A stretch of DNA of 64,000 nt from Ascidia mentula (lineage: Eukaryota > Chordata > Ascidiacea > Phlebobranchia > Ascidiidae): assembly GCA_947561715.1 (NCBI GenBank), contig OX387205.1, positions 10,545,001 to 10,609,000 of the forward strand, in the 5' to 3' direction. Position 1 is the first letter of the stretch, and each line of letters begins with the position of its first letter. Made by a program: the position numbers and the translations under genes. Under the pieces are notes generated by a model. The model ran no database searches, was not told the origin of the DNA, and saw only the letters and a list, made by a program, of their open reading frames with translations. This document shows, piece by piece, positions 27,401 through 36,871 of the stretch.

Positions 27401-30400
27401 CACAACATACGACCAGAGTAAAACCTGCCAAACGAAGGAAGAATTTGAAGAAACATGTAAAGTTGGCGAAACTGCAAATGAAATCGCCTCCATGGGTTGT
27501 TGCCAACAATACAAATGCAGTAAGTTATTATTTACAATCATTTCATTGAAAACGAGTATTTACAGGCAATAAGTAACGCGATATGATATGAAACACGACT
27601 AAATTTCATATGTCAATAGTACGTCCTAAATAATTTTCACAGAAATCACACCGTATATGGCTCTGCTTTTGCAGTACGCTGTAATTATGTACGAATGTTG
27701 CAGTTGTTAGTAGTAAATTTTTGTAACAAACATCAAACCTAACCAAAAATCGAAAAGTAACACAAAACACAGCTAGCAGGGCATTAATTAATTAATCGTT
27801 TCAAATTTGTATTCACAGGTTGCAACTACACAAACGCACCAGAGACTCCTTCTTGCGATAAGCCAGGGGAAACACTACAAACCCACGAACCAAACTCAAC
27901 TCACTGTCACAAATCATACAGCTGCGAATGTGGTACAGACATGCAGAAACTCAAATCAGAATGTCCAGGATACAACGACACAAACGATAAGTGCACAGAC
28001 CCTAACATGAAGGTATCAGTAAACCTTACCGCCGGAAAAGATCCAATCGACCCTTGTTGTCCTGTGTTCCAATGCACGTGCAAAGAGTGCAAAGCTGACG
28101 AAACCAGTTGTGGATTGAACGAAACAAAAGTAAACGTAACGAAAAAAGATGACTGTTGTCCATCCTATAAATGCATTTGTGACACATGCAAACTTCCAAG
28201 CGGAAGATACATCAAAATTAATGACATAGAGGGAATTTCCGACGAGAACAAATGCGCGAAAACAGTCATTTGTACCAATCAGATGGAGACAACTGACATA
28301 GGATCGTGCTACAAGCTGAACACAACATACGACCAGAGTAAAACCTGCCAAACGAAGGAAGAATTTGAAGAAACATGTAAAGTTGGCGAAACTGCAAATG
28401 AAATCGCCTCCATGGGTTGTTGCCAACAATACAAATGCAGTAAGTTATTATTTACAATCATTTCATTGAAAACGAGTATTTACAGGCAATAAGTAACGCG
28501 ATATGATATGGAACACGACTAAATTTCATATGTCAATAGTACGTCCTAAATAATTTTCACAGAAATCACACCGTATATGGCTCTGCTTTTGCAGTACGCT
28601 GTAATTATGCACGAATGTTGCAGTTGTTAGTAGTAAATTTTTGTAACAAACATCCAACCTAACCAAAAATCGAAAAGTAACACAAAACATAGCTAGCAGG
28701 GCATTAATTAATTAATCGCTTCAAATTTGTATTCACAGGTTGCAACTACACAAACGCACCAGAGACTCCTTCTTGCGATAAGCCAGGGGAAACACTACAA
28801 ACCCACGAACCAAACTCAACTCACTGCCACAAATCATACAGCTGCGAATGTGGTACAGACATGCAGAAACTCAAATCAGAATGTCCAGGATACAACGACA
28901 CAAACGATAAGTGCACACACCCTAACATGAAGGTATCAGTAAACCTTACCGCCGGAAAAGATCCAATCGACCCTTGTTGTCCTGTGTTCCAATGCACGTG
29001 CAAAGAGTGCAAAGCTGACGAAACCAGTTGTGGATTGAACGAAACAAAAGTAAACGTAACGAAAAAAGATGACTGTTGTTCATCCTATAAATGCATTTGT
29101 GACACATGCAAACTTCCAAGCGGAAGATACATCAAAATTGATGAGATAGAGGGAATTTTCGACGAGAACAAATGCGCGAAAACAGTCATTTGTACCAATC
29201 AGATGGAGACAACTGACATAGGATCGTGCTACAAGCTGAACACAACATACGACCAGAGTAAAACCTGCCAAACGAAGGAAGAATTTGAAGAAACATGTAA
29301 AGTTGGCGAAACTGCAAATGAAATCGCCTCCATGGGTTGTTGCCAACAATACAAATGCAGTAAGTTATTATTTACAATCATTTCATTGAAAACGAGTATT
29401 TACAGGCAATAAGTAACGGGATATGATATGAAACACGACTAAATTTCATATGTCAATAGTACGTCCTAAATAATTTTCACAGAAATCACACCGTATATGG
29501 CTCTGCTTTTGCAGTACGCTGTAATTATGTACGAATGTTGCAGTTGTTAGTAGTAAATTTTTGTAACAAACATCAAACCTAACCAAAAATCGAAAAGTAA
29601 CACAAAACACAGCTAGCAGGGCATTAATTAATTAATCGTTTCAAATTTGTATTCACAGGTTGCAACTACACAAACGCACCAGAGACTCCTTCTTGCGATA
29701 AGCCAGGGGAAACACTACAAACCCACGAACCAAACTCAACTCACTGTCACAAATCATACAGCTGCGAATGTGGTACAGACATGCAGAAACTCCAATCAGA
29801 ATGTCCAGGATACAACGACACAAACGATAAGTGCACAGACCCTAACATGAAGGTATCAGTAAACATTACCGCCGGAAAAGATCCAATCGACCCTTGTTGT
29901 CCCGTGTTCCAATGCACGTGCAAAGAGTGCAAAGCTGACGAAACCAGTTGTGGATTGAACGAAACAAAAGTAAACGTAACGAAAAAAGATGACTGTTGTC
30001 CATCCTATAAATGCATTTGTGACACATGCAAACTTCCAAGCGGAAGATACATCAAAATTAATGAAATAGAGGGAATTTCCGACGAGAACAAATGCGCGAA
30101 AACAGTCATTTGTACCAATCAGATGGAGACAACTGACATAGGATCGTGCTACAAGCTGAACACAACATACGACCAGAGTAAAACCTGCCAAACGAAGGAA
30201 GAATTTGAAGAAACATGTAAAGTTGGCGAAACTGCAAATGAAATCGCCTCCATGGGTTGTTGCCAACAATACAAATGCAGTAAGTTATTATTTACAATCA
30301 TTTCATTGAAAACGAGTATTTACAGGCAATAAGTAACGCGATATGATATGGAACACGACTAAATTTCATATGTCAATAGTACGTCCTAAATAATTTTCAC

Positions 30401-33400
30401 AGAAATCACACCGTATATGGCTCTGCTTTTGCAGTACGCTGTAATTATGCACGATTGTTGCAGTTGTTAGACCTAACCAAAAATCGAAAAGTAACACAAA
30501 ACATAGCTAGCAGGGCATTAATTAATTAATCGTTTCAAATTTGTATTCACAGGTTGCAACTACACAAACGCACCAGAGACTCCTTCTTGCGATAAGCCAG
30601 GGGAAACACTACAAACCCACGAACCAAACTCAACTCACTGTCACAAATCATACAGCTGCGAATGTGGTACAGACATGCAGAAACTCAAATCAGAATGTCC
30701 AGGATACAACGACACAAACGATAAGTGCACAGACCCTAACATGAAGGTATCAGTAAACCTTACCGCCGGAAAAGATCCAATCGACCCTTGTTGTCCCGTG
30801 TTCCAATGCATCTGCAAAGAGTGCACGGACAAAGAACCAATGTGCAAGGATGGATACAAGTCAGTCGAAACGAAAATGAAATGTTGTTCGGAGTGGTCGA
30901 ATTGTACATGCAATTCTTGTGAGGGAGTAGCTGGACCAATCGAAGTCGGAAAACAGTTTAACGAAACCGACGAGCGCGGATGCTCTATTGACTACCTTTG
31001 CACCAACAAAAAGGTAAACGGAGCGAACTCATGCTTGAAGAAAATGGTGTTGAAAAACCAAAGCCACTTGTGCACAAAACTGGATGAATTCCAAGAAGAC
31101 GTATGCTCCCAAAACGATACAGTTGCAGTTGAAATTGCTTCTTCAGGATGCTGCCCGAAATTCGAATGCCGTAAGATTATTGTTGTTTGGCGATGATCAA
31201 AAAGACAAAGTTATGTAGTTTTGGTGACATAACCGTAGTCTTTTTAAAATATTTGTTTTGAGTATCTTCACTTTTAAATAGTAAATACAGCAGCGCAACA
31301 TTAATCATAATATTTTTACAGGGTGCAGAAACGTGTCGAGTTGTTCCTATAACGGCCAAGTGGTACAACATTACGAGGAAGGTACAACAAAATGTTCTCG
31401 ATGTGCGTGTGTCAACGACTCCGGTATTTACGAAACAGTCTGCCTTGAATACTTCTATGCCGCAAGGGAATGTCGGAATGAACCCGCAAAGGAGGTGGTC
31501 GTCTCCACTCCTTCCACTCCCCGCGAAGATGAACCTTGTTGCCCCGAATACACATGCCAATGCAAGAAATGCAACGAAACACGAGTCAAAAATTGTAACG
31601 TTGGCTTTAAGTCTTACAATTATACTAACGAGTGCGGGTGCAATGAAACGGACTGCCGCTGTCAATCGTGTAAAATTGGTAACCAGACTGTGGAGGTTGG
31701 AACAACCTTGAAAAGTGTTTTAAACAAATGCGAGTTTAACGTCACCTGCTCTAAAACAAATCAGAAAGATGACGAAGGATGTTTTATTCCCGAAAGGAAG
31801 CCCATTTGCCCTACTGAAAACTGCTCTAAATGTGAGCAACTTGAAGAAATTGAAAGTCCTTCGGACAACCCGGAACTTTGTTGTCCTAAATACCAATGCG
31901 GTATGTTTATTTTCCTGCTATATGTTTTATTTTTTTGCAACTTCACGTTCACACACAAGGAGGCTTAATAATTTTGCGTTATATATGCAAGTATTTCATT
32001 AACGATGGTAAAAGTTTCCAAATACTTTTAACGAAAACCGTGAATTGTTTCAGTTCGAAAATCATGCTTAAGAACCAAAGAGCAATACGAGAAGCTGTAT
32101 TGCGAGAAAGCAGGAGAATATGCCAACAACACAACACCAAATGAATGCTGTGGCGTTTACGCGTGTGGTAAGCACTATATACTAACCAGTCGGAATCTTT
32201 CGAGGCTTAATTAGGAAAATGGACGTTGGTGCTTACTTTAAAAACACCGCTGAATAGAAACGTAAACGTATCGCATTTTCGGCATTAAAAAAAAAACATG
32301 TTTTGTCCATCGCCGGGAATACTGCTTAGCATTTATCAAATCGAAAACAACAAATTTCAAGAATAAAACAAATGCACACAGCAATGACGGATTGAAAGAC
32401 AAATTGCTTGAATGCCAATATAAAGAACCGATAAAATGGCACTTGCGTATTGTGCATACTAACTACATTCCTCACAAACTAATTGAAATATTTTTCATAT
32501 TTTTATAGAGTGCAACGAAACTACCACCGGGCCTCCTTCTTGCGATAAGCCAGGGGAAACACTAAAAACCCACGAACCAAATTCAACTCACTGCCAAAAA
32601 TCATACAGCTGTGAATGTGGTACAGACATGCAGAAACTCAAATCAGAATGTCCAGGATACAACGACACAAACGATAAGTGCACAGACCCTAACATGAAGG
32701 TATCAGTAAACGTTACCGCCGGAAAAGATCCAATCGACCCTTGTTGTCCTGTGTTCCAATGCACGTGCAAAGAGTGCAAAGCTGACGAAACCAGTTGTGG
32801 ATTGAACGAAACAAAAGTAAACGTAACGAAAAAAGATGACTGTTGTCCATCCTATAAATGCATTTGTGACACATGCAAACTTCCAAGCGGAAGATACATC
32901 AAAATTGATGAGATAGAGGGAATTTCCGACGAGAACAAATGCGCGAAAACAGTCATTTGTACCAATCAGACGGAGACAACTGACATAGGATCGTGCTACA
33001 AGCTGAACACAACATACGACCAGAGTAAATCCTGCCAAACGAAGGAAGAATTTGAAGAAACATGTAAAGTTGGCGAAACTGCAAATGAAATCGCCTCCGT
33101 GGATTGTTGCCAACAATACAAATGCAGTAAGTTATTATTTACAATCATTTCATTGAAAACGAATATTTACAGGCAATAAGTAACGCGATAAGAAATGGAA
33201 CACGACTAAATTTCATATGTCAATAGTACGTCCTAAATAACTTTCACAAAAATCATACGGTATAAGGCTCTGCTTTTGCAGTACGCTGTAATTATGCACG
33301 AATGTTGCAGTTGTTAGTAGTAAATTTTTGTAACAAACATCAAACCTAACCAAAAATCGAAAAGTAACACAAAACATAGCTAGCAGGGCATTAATTAATT

Positions 33401-36400
33401 AATCGTTTCAAATTTGTATTCACAGGTTGCAACTACACAAACGCACCAGAGACTCCTTCTTGCGATAAGCCAGGGGAAACACTACAAACCCACGAACCAA
33501 ACTCAACTCACTGTCACAAATCATACAGCTGCGAATGTGGTACAGACATGCAGAAACTCAAATCAGAATGTCCAGGATACAACGACACAAACGATAAGTG
33601 CACAGACCCTAACATGAAGGTATCAGTAAACCTTACCGCCGGAAAAGATCCAATCGACCCTTGTTGTCCTGTGTTCCAATGCACGTGCAAAGAGTGCAAA
33701 GCTGACGAAACCAGTTGTGGATTGAACGAAACAAAAGTAAACGTAACGAAAAAAGATGACTGTTGTCCATCCTATAAATGCATTTGTGACACATGCAAAC
33801 TTCCAAGCGGAAGATACATCAAAATTAATGACATAGAGGGAATTTCCGACGAGAACAAATGCGCGAAAACAGTCATTTGTACCAATCAGATGGAGACAAC
33901 TGACATAGGATCGTGCTACAAGCTGAACACAACATACGACCAGAGTAAAACCTGCCAAACGAAGGAAGAATTTGAAGAAACATGTAAAGTTGGCGAAACT
34001 GCAAATGAAATCGCCTCCATGGGTTGTTGCCAACAATACAAATGCAGTAAGTTATTATTTACAATCATTTCATTGAAAACGAGTATTTACAGGCAATAAG
34101 TAACGCGATATGATATGGAACACGACTAAATTTCATATGTCAATAGTACGTCCTAAATAATTTTCACAGAAATCACACCGTATATGGCTCTGCTTTTGCA
34201 GTACGCTGTAATTATGCACGAATGTTGCAGTTGTTAGTAGTAAATTTTTGTAACAAACATCCAACCTAACCAAAAATCGAAAAGTAACACAAAACATAGC
34301 TAGCAGGGCATTAATTAATTAATCGCTTCAAATTTGTATTCACAGGTTGCAACTACACAAACGCACCAGAGACTCCTTCTTGCGATAAGCCAGGGGAAAC
34401 ACTACAAACCCACGAACCAAACTCAACTCACTGTCACAAATCATACAGCTGCGAATGTGGTACAGACATGCAGAAACTCAAATCAGAATGTCCAGGATAC
34501 AACGACACAAACGATAAGTGCACAGACCCTAACATGAAGGTATCAGTAAACCTTACCGCCGGAAAAGATCCAATCGACCCTTGTTGTCCCGTGTTCCAAT
34601 GCACGTGCAAAGAGTGCAAAGCTGACGAAACCAGTTGTGGATTGAACGAAACAAAAGTAAACGTAACGAAAAAAGATGACTGTTGTCCATCCTATAAATG
34701 CATTTGTGACACATGCAAACTTCCAAGCGGAAGATACATCAAAATTGATGAGATAGAGGGAATTTTCGACGAGAACAAATGCGCGAAAACAGTCATTTGT
34801 ACCAATCAGATGGAGACAACTGACATAGGATCGTGCTACAAGCTGAACACAACATACGACCAGAAGAAGACATGTGACACAAAGGAAAAATTTGAAAACG
34901 AAATATGTCATTTTGACGAAATTGCCGAAGAAATAGATTCTCCAGACTGTTGTCCACGGTTCAGGTGTATCTGCCAAGACGACGCAGTATTAAAAACAAA
35001 ATGTGACCAATGGGAAGACTACACGTGTTCGATTGGAGAATCGCGAGTCACGGTAACTGACTCTTTTTGTATTAATTTTTAAGCGGTTCTACAGGTGAAT
35101 TAGCAGAATGTAGTTTTTTGTATAAAATGTAACTCCTTTTCCAAATTTCACTTGTTGTTGCGTTGTTTTACAGATACAGACTAGAAACGCTACTACAGGT
35201 CACTGTTGCCCGCGATACACATGTGAGTGCCTGTCAACTACTGACCTTGCTCGGACATGCACACACTGGAATCACTCATGTTCACTTGGAGAAAAACGAG
35301 TGCGAACTAACAATGAATCTGAATGCTGTCCAATATACGAGTGTAGATGCGACAAATGCGCTTACGAAGGGAATGATTTCCAGGTAAGCGAAACGCAACA
35401 CATGAAGTGTAAAAACAGAGTCAGTTTGGTGTGCGACGCGGGTAGAACGCAAAAGGCTAAAATTGATAAAAGCATGACCGGACAAGTTTTCATGTTAAAG
35501 ATATGCAGGGGCTGATGGCGTATTGGCACGACTTTTTGACCGGCAATTTATGTTTGTCTTGTTATCATAGGTGAACACAACCATCAACTTGGACAACCAT
35601 TGCTATAAGGGCGAGTGTGTACTGAATGCCACTACACAATGTCCACAAGTAAAAATTACCGAAAAAACAGTATGCCCCTCTTTCGACCAAATGGATTGCA
35701 TCAAGGTAAATAAAACTGAAACTGGTGAAATAACTTTTGTGTTTACAAATTAGGGTGGTTTCACTTTTTAATTTCTGCTCTAATTCGTCGAATTTTTGTG
35801 TACAGATCGGAGGAAAGGTACGAACCAACGCAACGACCTGCTGCAATTACTGTGAGTTATTAAAGATTCAAAACAGTTTTACATGAAATACAACACGCGC
35901 ACGTAAGCAATTAATTTATCTTTAGGGTATCGAAAAGTTCAGGACGCTTTTTGAATCCTATAAATTAACACTTCACAAACTTCTGCAAAATTTAGACCAC
36001 TTTAACATACCAAAAGTTAACAGCCAACGATATACAAGTCTATACTTGCTCATACAGGTGAAAATGCGACATACCCTTGCGAGGTGGGCATGGAGAGGAA
36101 AGTACTCGCCGTTGATATAGATGGACACCGCTGCACCTCCACCGGCGAAATATTTGTAAAGTACTGCACTGGTTCATGTCCTACCAAGCACTCAATCAAC
36201 TTGGCCACCGGATTGATGGAAGGTAAAATGCCATTCAGTAAAAAGCGCCACAAAGCAAATTAGTGTTACCTTACGACATCAGATTAGCTTAATACACATG
36301 AATTAAGGTCGCTCAAAAAAAAGAAGTTGCTGTTTAAACACGACAGTGGCATTTTGCAGTAAAATACCTAAATATTATTGCGTAAATTTAACCGATCCAC

Positions 36401-36552
36401 TTTTTTGACAAGGCGAATGCCAGTGTTGTTTGCCTACGATGAGCTTTAACCGGACCGAAAGCCTTATATGCGACGACCGTGTCGCCAGGAGCTACGATTT
36501 TTCGGTTGTGATGGCGTGTTCCTGTACACAGACGTTGTGTGAAGAAACCTAA
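2272..36552 (+). CDS. Giant mucin/VWF-like secreted glycoprotein (5' partial)
   Basis: Large secreted, disulfide-rich protein of the gel-forming mucin/VWF type. Exons: 2272-2406, 3393-3519, 3827-4100, 4372-4578, 5057-5293, 5422-5578, 5795-5930, 6394-6482, 6660-6901, 7222-7416, 7620-7797, 8138-8374, 9091-9278, 9482-9616, 10010-10135, 10551-10730, 10802-10991, 11415-11538, 12025-12151, 12391-12589, 12909-13047, 13104-13269, 13517-13613, 13904-14092, 14283-14639, then 17 exons of 621 bp starting at 14939 and every 920 bp up to 29659, then 30553-31170, 31322-31900, 32054-32167, 32509-33126, 33426-34046, 34346-35052, 35174-35383, 35571-35705, 35806-35851, 36058-36222, 36413-36552. Phases agree at every junction; the total gives 6,312 whole codons plus a stop (TAA 36550-36552). 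Domain order is TIL, VWD-C8-TIL, CysD-like, VWC-like modules, VWD-C8-TIL, Cys-rich array, cystine knot. By family knowledge the D assemblies and knot mediate disulfide-linked polymerisation. No Pro/Thr/Ser mucin domain is seen. A few weak donors (for example 7417) may be off by some bases. Exact orthology is unknown, so no symbol is given. Confidence 0.85.
4736..4904. mobile_element. Dispersed fold-back/SINE-like element with 15-bp target duplication
   Basis: The insert lies between two exact 15-bp copies of AAAATAAATCCTATT (4721-4735 and 4905-4919), a strong sign of a target-site duplication. Inside, about 26 bp at the left (TTGTGTATAAGCTGCAG at 4734 on) is the inverted complement of the stretch ending at 4878 (CTTATACACAA). 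The interior has the hairpin-plus-tail motif GACCTTAGTGGTCTCATCAG, which on the minus strand reads as CTGATGAGACC..GGTCGAAAC, a core found in many invertebrate SINEs. Related copies are at 8488-8570 and 11846-11957. The long duplication favours a retroposed SINE over a DNA transposon. Confidence 0.6.
6660..7416 (+). other. CysD (Mucin2 WxxW-like) domain, then a VWC-like module
   Basis: Exons 6660-6901 and 7222-7416 together read [10 protein letters not shown], then a long stretch with [33 protein letters not shown]. The spacing of GLxC, CxDYEI/V and the closing NCC matches the CysD domain of MUC2, MUC5AC and MUC5B. Only one tryptophan of the usual WxxW start is present. CysD domains are thought to cross-link mucin gels non-covalently. 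After NCC the exon continues as a VWC-like module ([13 protein letters not shown] ... CCDTYECKC). The donor after 7416 (GTTAGA) is weak but gives the only in-frame junction to the exon at 7620. Confidence 0.7.
8488..8570 (-). repeat. Copy of the dispersed SINE-like repeat
   Basis: Read on the minus strand this stretch has CTGATAAGACCTTACAGGTC followed by GAAACAG and, further on, CTGCAGCTC. It is the same core hairpin as in the elements at 4736-4904 and 11846-11957. It lies in the intron between exons 8138-8374 and 9091-9278 and is shorter and more diverged than the other two copies; its ends are not clear. Confidence 0.5.
9003..9075 (-). repeat. tRNA-like SINE fragment (B-box type)
   Basis: On the minus strand the stretch reads AACCTAATCGAAATTCG, then GGCCAGGATATCTGGGTTCG and AATCCCGGGTTGGC. 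GGTTCGAATCC is a perfect polymerase III B box and CCCGGG closes a T-arm-like hairpin, but no acceptor stem or A box at the right distance can be seen. It belongs with the fragment at 1404-1475. It ends just before the acceptor of the exon starting at 9091. Confidence 0.5.
11415..14092 (+). other. Second VWD-C8-TIL assembly
   Basis: VWD2 begins in exon 11415-11538 with [20 protein letters not shown] and continues in 12025-12151 and 12391-12589 (INLPWQDGG), ending across the 12589/12909 junction with [14 protein letters not shown]. The motif here is VGLCG: the first cysteine of CGLCG is missing, unlike VWD1, so this assembly may not form the same intermolecular bond. C8 lies in exons 12909-13047, 13104-13269 and 13517-13613, with paired cysteines at spacing typical of the family. 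TIL is exon 13904-14092 ([12 protein letters not shown] ... [10 protein letters not shown]). Confidence 0.85.
11846..11957. repeat. Copy of the dispersed SINE-like repeat, tail in direct orientation
   Basis: This copy contains CTGATGAGACCTTTTAGGTC, GAAACAGTGGCCATCTGTCT, GCAGCTTACACAATTCAT and the tail TATTGGCTCCACTTTG. The tail has the same orientation as in the copy at 4736-4904, but the core is inverted relative to it, so one of the two has undergone an internal inversion between its inverted arms. It sits in the intron between exons 11415-11538 and 12025-12151. Confidence 0.55.
14283..31170 (+). repeat. Tandem array of 17 complete 920-bp exon-intron units with hybrid edge exons
   Basis: Seventeen exons of exactly 621 bp (207 codons) start at 14939, 15859, 16779 and so on to 29659, separated by 299-bp introns; the last intron (30280-30552) is 26 bp shorter. 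Exons begin with CAG|GTTGCAACTACAC and end at ATGCA|GTAAGT, phase 1 on both sides. Homology starts inside the left edge exon near 14378 (the 5' part of exon 14283-14639 is unique) and ends inside exon 30553-31170 near 30824. Each unit encodes three VWC-like modules ending [18 protein letters not shown] and CCQQYKC, with 26 cysteines and seven sequons (NYT, NST, NDT, NLT, NET, NVT, NTT). Introns are as conserved as exons, so amplification or homogenisation is recent. Exact copy number may depend on assembly and is likely polymorphic. Confidence 0.95.
30824..32167 (+). other. Unique Cys-rich exons interrupting the array
   Basis: From about 30824 exon 30553-31170 leaves the repeat consensus ([34 protein letters not shown]). 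Exon 31322-31900 is unique ([47 protein letters not shown]), as is the small exon 32054-32167 ([20 protein letters not shown] ending CCGVYAC). All keep phase 1 at both ends. They have the same VWC-like Cys pattern but are strongly diverged from the units, and so look like old, non-homogenised members of the same series. Confidence 0.75.
32509..34863 (+). repeat. Second block of three array units
   Basis: Exon 32509-33126 (618 bp) is a diverged unit with its own start ([14 protein letters not shown]) and variants such as VNVTAG and SVDCC; its intron 33127-33425 also shows several private changes. Exon 33426-34046 is a standard 621-bp unit with the NDIEGIS variant. Exon 34346-35052 is a hybrid: it follows the unit with the IFDE variant up to about 34863 and then continues as unique coding sequence. 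Introns are 299 bp, as in the main array. Confidence 0.9.
34864..36552 (+). other. C-terminal VWC-like modules and cystine knot (CTCK)
   Basis: After the last unit, exons 34346-35052 (3' part), 35174-35383 and 35571-35705 encode VWC-like modules ([27 protein letters not shown]). The phase changes from 1 to 0 at 35052, marking the end of the repeat-style gene structure. Exons 35806-35851, 36058-36222 and 36413-36552 form a C-terminal cystine knot: CCNYC, then [10 protein letters not shown], then GECQCC and a closing [12 protein letters not shown]. This follows the CTCK of MUC2 and VWF closely (YCxGSCP, CxCC, CxC). In those proteins the knot dimerises in the endoplasmic reticulum. Confidence 0.9.
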
Positions 36553-36865
36553 AGGATATTTGACCAAAATGGAACTGAACTGACACGATATCTGTATTGT
36601 TTTTCATTGCAACGTATAACCAGCTTGTGCACATGTTAACGTAGATTTTTTTCCGAAATGTATGCACGTTATCGACGCTTTTCTGTATATAAGCTTAACG
36701 GATCGTCAAACGGTACAAAATGTTGGATAAGATTGTGTTGGAGTGTGCAATACTGAAATTCTCCACCTGACATCCGAATAGACTTTTTCTATTGAAAGTC
36801 AACGTTGTTGAGTCTTTCTTGTGTACAAAGACGTAAAACTTGAAGCGCTTATTCATACCCTTGCC

Positions 36866-36871
36866 AATAAA
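36866..36871 (+). terminator. Poly(A) signal of the mucin-like gene
   Basis: AATAAA lies 314 bp after the stop codon in an otherwise unremarkable AT-rich 3' UTR. It is the first canonical hexamer downstream of the stop. Confidence 0.5.

Noticed and set aside
15136-30269. Minus-strand open frames of about 137 codons repeated in every unit
   Set aside because: They are the reverse shadow of the coding exon, recur only because the exon recurs, and have no signal, splice or family support.
14939-30552. The regular array as a CRISPR or satellite
   Set aside because: Units are 920 bp with coding exon and intron structure and proper splice sites; there are no short repeats with unique spacers.
14093-35052. 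A Pro/Thr/Ser mucin domain
   Set aside because: Exons here are Cys-, Lys- and Glu-rich with spaced NxT sequons; no proline/serine/threonine tandem tract occurs.
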